Source: Oscheius dolichura (taxonomy: Eukaryota; Nematoda; Chromadorea; Rhabditida; Rhabditidae). Taken from it: a stretch of 64,000 nt of DNA. Within the stretch, counting starts at the first letter, position 1, and each line of letters begins with the position of its first letter. The position numbers and the translations under genes were made by a program. Below the pieces are notes generated by a model that did no database searches, was not told where the DNA came from, and saw only the letters and a program-made list of their open reading frames with translations. Below are positions 52,844 through 62,160 of this stretch, piece after piece. Where the stretch lies: contig OW051494.1 of NCBI GenBank assembly GCA_932521035.1, forward strand, positions 5,876,001-5,940,000, in the 5' to 3' direction.

Positions 52844-53458
52844 TCATGAGATGGATCGTCTACGGCGGTCTTCGTCCTCGTCCCAGCCGTTGTCTTTTAC
52901 AAGGTGTACCACCTCGAGGATGTACTTGCCTTCTTTATATTTTTGGCTCGATTCAAATGCGTGTTCCTGTAAAATGTGTATTTAGACATAACCGGGAAGG
53001 CAATTTACATATTTCCAGCCGAGGGTTGTTTTGCAATTTTCGCAGTATATGTCGGCTACTGCATGAAGTCCGGTAAGGAGCACGCGCTCTTCCGCCGGTC
53101 CACAGCCGATATTCACCCTGAACCGGCGTTGTCCTTATTTTATCCGGGCGCATACACAGCATTGAAGAGGTAGGCCTTTCCCTGGCTACCTTGGAAGGAT
53201 TTGGAGATGAGCTCCGAATGGCTGGCCAGGTTGGCTCGACAATGGACACAGCTGTAGCATCGATCGCCGGATGGCAGATATTCCTGAAATGAAGGGGTCG
53301 ATGGGTGGAGAAGCTGGCCAAGGGTCACGGGGCAGGTAACACGCGCCGCAAAAAAGATGCGCCTCGAGAGCGCAACGTGACCGAGTCAAAGAACGTACCT
53401 GGAAGGTCTTCTTCTGGGCGGTCTTGTTGTCTTTGGACGAGGGTTCGAGCACTTTCAT
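52844..53458 (-). CDS. YPEL: Yippee-like protein, YPEL1-4 group
   Basis: Small zinc-binding protein of the Yippee family, found at centrosome/nucleus in animals; molecular role still poorly known. Probable start [20 protein letters not shown], then [75 protein letters not shown] and [20 protein letters not shown]. The two CxxC zinc pairs (YSCVHC and CENC) are intact. It is much closer to YPEL1-4 than YPEL5. The C-terminus is extended beyond KDNGW by [13 protein letters not shown]. An upstream in-frame ATG could add about 17 residues. Confidence 0.95.
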
Positions 53459-55614
53459 CTTGGGGAAGAACCAGCCTCGGTATTTGGGGGCCAGGTCAGC
53501 TGGAAAAGGATGCATTGGCCGGGGAGGAAGAGACATCCTCGAGGCGAAAACGGATCGAGTTACGGGAAGAACAGTGTAATTTCTGGCAGAAAAGGGATGG
53601 GGACGGGATGGAAGGGCAGCCGGCGAATGGGCAGACTGAGGCTCGCCCGCCCCGTGCACTAAAGGGCATCTCTCCCGGTCGGTCTGCTTGGTCCCCAGAC
53701 GAATGGAACCAAGCGGTCACAGGACACGAGCAGATATCATAAGTCAGGGGGGACTTGTCCCGGGCGACGTGTTCGGACGAGCAGAGAACACTTCGGAGGG
53801 AGGGCCCTATTAGACTTTGCCTAATTCGGAGCGGCCCCTCCATGCGGAATGGTCGGACTTCCTCGGCACCCCTTCCGGGGACGGGAGTGGAGACCCCCTC
53901 GAACGGGGGAAGAGACGTTGGCCCGGGGGGTCACTGCGGGGGGCGGACGAGGACGGGCCTTGCTCGAGATGTGGAGCATGAATAAAGAAGCACAGTGGGC
54001 TTTGATTGCCCCTGGGGGTAATCCCGCCATTTCGAGGGGGATCAACGTGGTGACTATACGACGCGGCTTGTTGTTCTCATTTTGTTGTCCAGGGGGCGAA
54101 GAGGACAAACAAAATCGACAATCGATGGGTAGGTCAGCCCCACCAGGAAATGACTCCCAGCCGGACGGATCCGACCTCGACCGACTTTCGCGAGACTCAC
54201 CCAGGCCGACGAGAGGTACGAGGGGCAGCATCCCGACTGAGGAAGTGTCACACGTGACAATTTGTTGTCCCCTCTCGGCCCGTCTCGTGCTGTTGTCCCC
54301 CCTGAATTATCAACAAAGTCGCCCTGACGACACGCGTACCCGTGCCCTCGGAAATGAGCAGGGAGAGCAGTAAAATGGGACCGGAGAAGACATGAGGGTA
54401 AACAGAAACAGTCACTGGCCGTGAAGCCGCCTTCGCCGGCGAGAGAGGGGGCTGCATCGACCGCCGGCGGCCCTATTGGAAAGCGTGCTCATCTGTCCCG
54501 GGCCGTTCGTCTGCCGGCCTTTTCCCGAGAAATTGCAAAGGACAAACCCACCGAGAAAGAGGCCCACGAGTTTCCAAAAGTCGGCCCTCAGCTGCATTGG
54601 AGGTCAGTAGGGGACTTTGTGTGCGCAGCCGCCGCACCCGGTCAGCTGATTCGATCGGGTCTCTCTCTCGCTGGTTCTCACGTGTAGGGGGGACACGGCG
54701 CAGCACATTTTCGAGGATAAAGGGCTTCTTTTTGTAGGGGGAAGGGGGGCTTTTTTTGGGAAAGGGGGACAACAGCCGGGGGATGGGAGATGAAAGCAGC
54801 TGGACGCCGCCAAATGGGACAAGCTTATCGCCGGTGACCAGTGATAGACCATGCGGCTCCGGGCGACATGTGACGGAGGGGGATGGCTAATTCTGGGCAG
54901 CACGCACTCTGAATACATCTACAAGACGGTAAACAAACAGGCGGACGTTACGGCCATTATCCGCCCGAGGGCCATAAGTCAGTGGAAGACGTGTTTACTC
55001 GCCAATGGGGGAGATTCTGCCGGTGCATTCCCCCCAGCCCTCCTTTATCATCGTATAGCAAACAAGACAACAGCATATGTGAGGCAGCCAGGGCAGCTAT
55101 ATTTTCGCAAACAGCTCGCGCGCGGCCGACAAAAACAGACTTAATGTGCCCAGGAGAGGCGTACGAACGGGAGGAGAGACTTCTGTGGTGGGAACGGCCA
55201 AGTTGCCCGGGAGACGGCACAACAGAACTCTTGTTTACTGTGGCCGACAGGGCTTATGCTGATAAGACGAGGAGGGCGACACATCCGTCGCCGGTTCAAT
55301 GAAATGAGGGAAGAATGACCGCGAACTGGGGCAGCTGGTCCCGGCCGGCAGCTGCCCCACCGGCGGGAGGTCTTGCCCTTTGACTAATGTCCATTGTGAG
55401 ATTCGAACCCTCTCGTGCCACGCTCCACTTTGTACGCACTCCCACGGAAACTTTGACCGAGTCCAGGAAACTAACGAACCACGAAGATCCACTTGAGTTA
55501 CGGCTTCATCCCGCGCGACTTTTGGGAAACGGACCTTTTCGACGAATTCATCAGGCTCAATGGGGGGCACGTCCCTTTTATTCACTCTCTTCCTCGTTAT
55601 ATACATTTCCCGGT
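53459..55614. other. intergenic, GC-rich, no gene seen
   Basis: About 2.1 kb between the Yippee-like gene start and the GNAT gene stop, both minus. Many overlapping open frames on both strands reflect composition; none has codon-level or splice support. Likely YPEL promoter. A minus-strand B-box-like word (GGGTTCGAATCTC, near 55,402) has no tRNA around it. The GNAT poly(A) signal (reverse AATAAA) is at 55577-55582. Confidence 0.6.
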
Positions 55615-56853
55615 TCAGATAAAACTAAAATCGTATTCGGTGGTGGAGAAGACCCGGCTGATCTCGGTCTTCAGGCGAAACTTCGTCGCAAGGCCTAAAC
55701 CCTCTTCGTCTCCCTGGCCCCTGCCTTCGTTTACCTAGGGTGTAATCCTCCTTTGTACAGTGTCCGTTACTCAATTTCTCTACCATCCTCTTGCTGCCCT
55801 CGTTGGATGACGGGATCTGTAGCTGGAGGTTTTTATAGGAGTCTTTAAATTTGCCGGCCAAGAGAGACATCAGCAGGGAGACGGCTATCCTCTGAAATGG
55901 CGATGACAAAAGGAGGAGGGATGGTACGGACCGGCGAGTTGGCGTAGAGGGGTCCGATGAAGAGCTCGTCATTTATTAGGAGCCGGGCTGTTCCGTATCC
56001 GATGATTCGAGAGGCCTCGTCGACGGCTATCTGCAACAGACTGCTGAGGAACAAAGGGAGACGCGTTTCAGGGAGATGAGATGACGTGGGTGGGCATAAT
56101 AGGGGACTGGCCTGGGTGTCGGAGCACTCCTGGCTCACAAAGAGCCTCAAGAAGTCAGCCCTGTCCAGATCGTCAACGATCTTCTTGTCGTATTCCACCA
56201 CCTTCGCCAGGTTCTCCTTGGTCAGACCGACTACCGAGCAGGTCATTTTCATCTTGGACAGGTCCACCTTCGAGGGGGGCACCTAGGCACCCTCCTTAGG
56301 GGCAGCGGGGGTCTTGCCTACCTGGTACCAGACGGCCTTCCAGCTGTTTTCGACCACAAACCCGTAGCTAACCTTGTACTTCTCCACCATATAGGACACT
56401 AAACGAGCCTTGTTTCTGGTACCTGGAGGGGGGACTACTTCCGTTCAGGAAAAGGTTGTGCTGTTGTTTTCCGTTGATAATTCTCCGAAACAGCTCGTTG
56501 CCTATGCCCCGGCCGCGGAACTCCTCCCTCACGTAGAAGAGGCCGAGCACAGTGGACAGTTGAAGTCGGCTTCGGTGGCTATAAGTGACACTGCAGATGC
56601 ATCCGACAGGGACACGGGCCACTAAAAAAGACTTCCGGTCAGCCGAGGGGATACCTTGGTCGTAGGCGACGAGCATCCGGAACCGCCTCCCGAAGGCCTT
56701 CTTGAGGAGGTAGAAGTCGCTCTCGGCCAGGGACCACAGGTCGGTAGCGTAGGCCTGAAGTCCCTTTTAAATGGAGGATAAGGGGGGACAGACCGAGCGG
56801 ACGAGCTGGAGCCAGCATTCGAAGGGAGGGTCGTCGCGGTAGATGACATCCAT
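55615..56853 (-). CDS. GNAT-fold N-acyltransferase, nematode type
   Basis: Start MDVIYRDDPPFECWLQLVRS, joined in phase to AYATDLWSLAESDFYLLKKA. The acetyl-CoA-binding motif A is clear: TVLGLFYVREEFRGRGIGNE followed by LFRRII, with the R-x-x-G-x-G loop as RGRGIG. Later exons give YKVSYGFVVENSWKAVWYQ, VGLTKENLAKVVEYDKKIVD, DEASRIIGYGTARLLINDEL and FIGPLYANSP. The last exons end EISRVFSTTEYDF and SFI-stop (55617-55615), confirmed by splice phase and by a poly(A) signal just downstream. The long C-terminal half after the GNAT core is common in nematode family members. Acyl donor and acceptor cannot be told from sequence. Confidence 0.8.
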
Positions 56854-58849
56854 GGCAGTGGGGAGGCAGGGGAACACGCGTTAATCCTTAGGCAAGCAGT
56901 ATCAATCAATGTGTGGTGTCTGGCCACAAAAAATCTTGAGGAAAAAGAGAAATTGTTCCCTCTCGAGGGGGGTCACCAGAGCATGAAATTGCAATTACCT
57001 TAGGGCCTCGTCCGTTATCACCCCCTCGTCCCCCGTCTCATGCTCGCTAATTATCCCGGGGGTCCTTCCTGTCCTTCTCCCCCAATTGGTTCCTTTTCCC
57101 CCGCTTCCTCGTTCACCAAAACTCCCTCGCCATGACCTGCCTGGCCGGCTGCCGCCATAATTCATTTACCTATTTTCTCTAAAATTTCAATTACCAGTCC
57201 GCCCTCTGCCGCTTTGTATATATTTCTGTTTTTCAGAAATCGCCCCTTATGACGTGTCCCCTTCCTTCCGAACTTCGACCACCCCCCTCCATTAAATCAG
57301 TGGGTCCCCCTGTCACAGAAGGAGGTGCTCCACCACCCACCACCCACTACGAGCCCATCAAAAATTCACTAGTAAAGGCCACCCCGGGAAAGTGCGATCA
57401 GTGGCCGCTGCCAATCACCGTGTCCTGCTCCCCTAATCGCAATTAGCCCTGCCAACTCATCTCGTCACCCGTAATCACCTTTCGTCCTCTTCTTTTTATG
57501 GCCATAGTTGCGTGATGAGCCGCCATCCTCATTTCCCCCTCCCTCACCGTCCTAAAACCATTCATCCCCCCTCGCACATCATTACTTCCGAGAACTTCTG
57601 GCACCCTGTCCTTTTGATTACTGTCGTCCTCCCGCGGCTCATTGTCATTCTCCAGCCTCTCCCCCATCCTCCTCCTCCCCCTCTCCAGTCGCAGATGTTT
57701 GTCTAATCCAATTAAGACAGCGTTCACAGAGAACACGAGAAAGTAGGCGAAGTTCGGTAGTGACAATGCAATTCCGTCGGTCACGGGCGTCTGAACCCCT
57801 CTCTGACGCCGTCTGACTCGGCCAGAATCAGCTGTCCCCTACCTGTTTTGCCCATTAATCATCGCTCCCATTGGCAATGCATATCGCTGTTACGGACTCT
57901 CCTTCTCGGGCCCTGCTTCTGCTTGTTTCTAGTGGATAAACCCCGGAAAATAAACTGGACAAAGGACCAAAAATGAGCCGGAAATGGGCCGTGTCCCGTC
58001 ATTGCCTACAGGATATCCGAAGATTCGCGTTGCCCCTTAATTTTGTCTCGTATTTCATGGCAGATGCATGACAATGAGCGGCGTGTAGAAGTCATCCTTC
58101 CCCCTCGATACCCTCCGCTAGCTAACCAAATCAACCCAATCATGACGTTAATGTCAGCCCCTCTTTCTTCCCAGCCATTTTTCTTCTGTAACCCCCTCGA
58201 AATTGGCTCTCCCCGGCAGCCGGCCCGCTCGTTTGTCGCCCTGGTGGGAAGCCGGCCACAGTTATTCGGAGGCCGTTTCGTAAACTGGCCCGGAGGCTGC
58301 TCTCCCACACAAGAGCCATAAAGGCACACGGGTAACGTCTTCTTTTATGGCTGTTTTACCTCTTCTCCAGTTCCAGTCCCCGTCATCCCCCTCGACTAAC
58401 CAGTCGTCGGGGTACTCTGTTAGTTGTTTTTAAGGAGGAGGTCCGACATTTGACACATCTGCACCTGGGATAGGCCACAACAAGCGGGGCATCTCCTGGA
58501 TTTCAGGGAGATGTTTGAGGCCCTCGTGGAGATGCTCTTCAAATATTCACCGCCTCGCTACAATTAGAGTCCGTCGCGTATCCTCTGGTATTCCACGTGT
58601 GCCCCCCTGCCCGTCTCCCTGTGTGCCGGCGGTCTTCTGCAAGCGAATCCGCGCCGGAAGAGATCCGATGGATTCCCCTTTCCGGGCCCTTATAATTTCT
58701 TTTGATGACGAGGACATCTTTCGGTTTCGTTGACTCTTCCAAAGTCCCCCTTTCCGGAATGCCCGTTCTGCACGAAACGGTCCCTTTGACATCATCCTCC
58801 CCCACCCAGGTGTTTCGACCACTTCCCTTCTCCCCTTTTCCTCTTTTAG
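56854..58849. other. intergenic, no gene seen
   Basis: About 2 kb between the divergent starts of the GNAT gene and the neuropeptide gene. A minus-strand frame of 113 codons (57443-57784) has one hydrophobic stretch but begins with GTG, not ATG, and lacks splice support. Pyrimidine-rich tracts are common. This is probably the neuropeptide promoter. Confidence 0.5.
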
Positions 58850-58868
58850 AAAAAGTCTTCTATCCCAG
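58850..58868 (+). promoter_or_regulatory. putative trans-splice acceptor before neuropeptide gene
   Basis: AGTCTTCTATCCCAG-type acceptor ends 15 bases before the ATG at 58884. Confidence 0.5.
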
Positions 58869-58883
58869 GTAACCATTAGGCTT

Positions 58884-59464
58884 ATGCTGGCCATCTCCAC
58901 ACTCTTCCTCTCATTGGCCGTGCTCGCCGCGTCGCAGGATGTCTCCGAGGGAAACGGCGACGTCGAGGAGCTCCTCCTCATCCCCGTCATGGAGTACGAG
59001 ACACCCGTCCACAAAAGGGCCGTCATGCCCTTCAGCGGAGGTATCTTCACCTGATCAGTTATCAGACGAGACACCCTTTTAGGAATGTACGGCAAACGGG
59101 CACCGGTTATGCCATTCTCCGGAGGTGAGCCGACTGTTCAGAGACTGTATAACAAAGAGTATTCAGGAATGTATGGCAAGAGAAGCGGGCCCTTCTCCAG
59201 TGGGAAGAGAGCCTCTCCCCTGCCCATGTTCTCCGGGGGAATGTACGGAAAGAGAGCGTCTCTAGGTGAATACCGTCCCCCAACCGCGATCAATACCAAT
59301 ATTTCAGTTTTCGATGAGGCGAAACGACCCGTGATGCCCTTCTCAGGTGGTGAGTCTTGTTGTTTATCGGGTATACACGAAGAGATCTTCCAGGAATGTA
59401 CGGTAAGCGGTCCGGATTGAGAGCCGCCCGTGGGATGCCATTCAGCGGCGGTTTCTACGGCTAA
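58884..59464 (+). CDS. nlp-10: NLP-10-like neuropeptide precursor
   Basis: Signal peptide MLAISTLFLSLAVLAASQ, acidic spacer, then dibasic-flanked peptides: AVMPFSGGMYG-KR, APVMPFSGGMYG-KR, SGPFSSG-KR, ASPLPMFSGGMYG-KR, ASLVFDEA-KR, PVMPFSGGMYG-KR and a final SGLRAARGMPFSGGFYG before the stop (59462-59464). The Gly before KR or at the C-terminus marks amidation, so mature peptides end MY-amide or FY-amide. The motif is that of C. elegans NLP-10 peptides (xMPFSGGMY-amide). At least five exons; three 40-48 nt introns fall inside a peptide, after the SGG codons and before MYG, always in phase 1. Secreted, likely neuronal. An AATAAA is at about 59522. Confidence 0.93.
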
Positions 59465-59570
59465 CTGTCTCCCCTCGTTGCCTTGCCCGATGTCCCTAGC
59501 CCTTGTTGTCGTCCACTTCCCAATAAAAGTGGCCGTTTTAAAACAGAGAGTGTAATAAAGTCAGCTTTAT

Positions 59571-60120
59571 CTAGAAGGACATTATGTGCTTGACCAGGTC
59601 TTCCGCCCGGATCTTCCCTTCGCCTTCGTCCAATCCAAAGAGCAGCGAGTCCACTTCCTGAGCCGTCATCTTCTCCCCTCCACTCTGCAGCATCGTACGC
59701 AAATCAGCGAGCATAACGAAGCCGTTTTGGTCGCGATCGAAATAGGACAGCAGGGTCTGAGTCACGTTTCAGGGAAAGGGGACGGCCCTTACCAGATAGA
59801 CGTTGACACTGGGCTGGGAGCCGATCTCCTTCTTGACGTTGTGATAGATGGGGGTGAACTCTTCGACGGAGATACGGGCTTCTGGAGAACGTGGTGGACT
59901 ATCTCTAGCCGGGACTTACCGGGGTTGTTGGCCCACTGCTGTGTCATCTTGGCCAGGAGAGCCTCGGTGGGAGCCAGATTCAGCGAGCGAAGGGCACTTC
60001 CGATCTGTGTCTGTGATCCCCCTCGAGAAGCGGCTGACCCACCTGATGAGCGGCGATCTTCTTGTCTCCCTTGTTGTCGTAGAAATGGAAACAGTCGGCT
60101 ATGTCTTCGGCTAGGCTCAT
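59571..60120 (-). CDS. myosin essential (alkali) light chain
   Basis: EF-hand-fold light chain that stiffens the lever arm of myosin II. Start MSLAEDIADCFHFYDNKGDK followed by KIAAHQ; then IGSALRSLNLAPTEALLAKM, ISVEEFTPIYHNVKKEIGSQ, and the C-terminal pair LSYFDRDQNGFVMLADLRTM and GEKMTAQEVDSLL, ending VKHIMSF-stop. GEKMT and the KHIMS end are typical of essential light chains (MLC-3/MYL6 type) rather than calmodulin or regulatory light chains. One loop, DRDQNGFV, still resembles a calcium site; the others are degenerate, as usual. Four or five exons. A CCCAAACAG acceptor two bases before the ATG supports the start. Converges on the neuropeptide gene with about 107 bp between stops. Confidence 0.92.
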
Positions 60121-60135
60121 GGCTGTTTGGGAGAG
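60121..60135 (-). promoter_or_regulatory. putative trans-splice acceptor before myosin light chain
   Basis: On the minus strand CTCCCAAACAG is followed by two bases and the ATG at 60120. Confidence 0.45.
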
Positions 60136-60301
60136 CGACGGGCAGCGGACGCCTTTCTCGCGACTGATTCATCCCGCTTCGGGGAACAGTCACCTCTGTA
60201 ACAAAATGCCGTTTCCCGGGAAAGTATGAAAACAAACGTGTAATATGGGGGATTAGGGGACAGGGGGCTTATTGCTACGGGTAGCCCTTCGAGGCGGTCG
60301 G

Positions 60302-61723
60302 ATGCCGAAGAATGTCTCTGTCGAAGTAGGCAGGCCCTCGTCCCCCTCCCAATTTCAGGTGTCAAAGACCAAAAGTAGTGAGCAGACACTAGAGAAGAAA
60401 ACGTCAACCGAGGGAGACACCGTAGTCAAAAAGGAGGAGGAGACGGCGGTCCGTCCGGAGAAGTCGGAAAACGAGAAGGATATCGAGAACGAGAGATCCT
60501 ACGGGCCACAGCACGCGGTGCGGGTGCTCCTGCCGGTGACCGTGTGCATTGTCCTCGTCGTGTTCATCGTCATGACCGTCTTCAGCAGCACGGTGATAAA
60601 TATCTCGAGGTCTCGAGACACCTCGTAAGCCACTTGACAGAAATCTTATGAAGACACACTTTCAGACGATGGAATATGATGGGGGAGAGCAAGGAGAACT
60701 CGGCCTCGGAGAACATCTGGCGAGCCGTGGTCAACGGGCTGATCATGCTCGGCTGTATCATCGTCATGACGTGTGTCATCGTGGCCCTCTACTATTTCAA
60801 GCTGTACGTCATCATCTGGGCCTTCCTCGGGTGCAGTATCATCGTCGGGATCATCGTCGAGACGTACCTCGTCTCTCAGTAGGCTGGCCTCTCTCCTCCT
60901 CCTCCAAGTTCTTCCAGACGCGTCTTCCTGGTCTACGGTATCCCCATTTCGCTGCCCACCTACGTCTTCGTCTCCCTCAACTGGGCCTGTCTCGTCGTCC
61001 TGTCCACCCTCTGGAAGGCTCCTCTCCTCCTCCAACAGGTCACTCCCCGTCTCTAATGCTACTCTCTTAAGATAGGAATGGTGTATCTCTCCTGTTCCAT
61101 GTCCCTCCTCCTGCAGCTCCTCCTCCCGCCGTGGACTGGCTGGAGCGTGTTAGGACTCCTCGTCATCTGGGATCTCATCGCTGTCCTGGCGCCCTGTGGC
61201 CCGTTGAAGAAACTTGTGGAAATGGCCCAAGAGAGGGACGAGAGGGGGACTGGCCCGTTGAGCGCCTTGGTCTACACTTCCTCGATGGCATTTTTCAACG
61301 ATTTGAGGGATCACAGAATTGAGGGAGGCAAGGAGGAGGAGACACAGCTCAAAGAAGACGACGAAGAGAAGGGAGAGAAAAAGAATGGGGAGAGTGAGGA
61401 GGAGGACGACAACGGGATCCAACTGGGACTCGGGGACTTTGTCTTCTACTCGATACTCATGGGCAAAGTGGCCGAGACGGGCTACTGGACGACGGTCATC
61501 GCCTGCTACGTGGCCATCATCGGCGGCCTCGTGCTGACCCTCCTCCTGCTCATAGTGTAATCCTCCCTCTCTATTCCAAATGTCTCCCCTAATGTTCAGG
61601 AAACGCCATGCCCTGCCCGCTCTGCCCATCTCCCTGACCTGTGGGATAATCTTCTACTTCTCCGGCGAGTATGCCCTGGTGCCCTGCCTGGCCCAGTTCC
61701 AGTCCCGGCAGTTACTCTACTGA
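60302..61723 (+). CDS. PSEN: presenilin, gamma-secretase catalytic subunit
   Basis: Aspartyl intramembrane protease that cuts Notch and other type I proteins. The N-terminal cytosolic tail is charged, then SYGPQHAVRVLLPVTVCIVL opens TM1 as in the family. Further segments include NIWRAVVNGLIMLGCIIVMT and WKAPLLLQQ. The first catalytic Asp is in VLGLLVIWDLIAVLAPCGPL, the second in GLGDFVFYSILMGKV, and the PAL motif in LPALPISLTCGIIFYFSGEY. Between them lies a short acidic loop (EEKGEKKNGESEEEDDNG). The end is FQSRQLLY-stop. Exons join in phase across introns of about 36-45 nt. Unusual: the first catalytic motif is WD where presenilins normally have YD. The family has several nematode paralogues (SEL-12, HOP-1, SPE-4); I cannot assign which. 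Confidence 0.93.
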
Positions 61724-62160
61724 CCTCTTGTGATATTCGGTCAACGGAAATATAAATCATCAATTGAACTGTCGCTTCCGGTCATTATGATTATCATAAC
61801 AGCCCGTGGTGATAAATAGCCCCGTAACCCGTTTCACTGCCCATTTCCACGGCCAATCGCCCCACTCCCTTCCGTACTTTCCTTCCTTCCCTCCCTGATC
61901 ACGTCACGTGCTGTCAATGGTCATTATCTTTTTCCCCAAGATACATTACAGCGTAACCGACAAAGACAGACTTTCCCCCAGTCTCCGGTCCTTTTCCCAC
62001 CTCGTCTGATTCATCCATATCCGACCCATTTCTTCACTCTTTCCCCATAAACTGACGTAAACACATCGTAAACACTTGTCGTCAATTGACGCCCTACAGT
62101 TCTCGGTTCATTCGCTTCTTGTTTTCAGCTCCCCGATGACTTCACCCACTCCCTCTGACA
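61724..62160. other. intergenic region
   Basis: About 440 bp between presenilin and the MFS transporter gene, both plus. TTGTTTTCAG at about 62118-62127 is a candidate trans-splice acceptor for the transporter. No other feature. Confidence 0.45.

Noticed and set aside
55390..55480. tRNA gene suggested by the minus-strand word GGGTTCGAATCTC
   Set aside because: No matching acceptor, D or anticodon stems could be built upstream.
55387..55738. Plus-strand open frames of 81 and 103 codons
   Set aside because: They overlap the last exons of the minus-strand GNAT gene, whose frame, stop (55617-55615) and poly(A) signal are consistent.
57443..57784. Minus-strand 113-codon frame with one hydrophobic stretch
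   Set aside because: It starts with GTG, has no ATG near the start, and has no splice or signal support.
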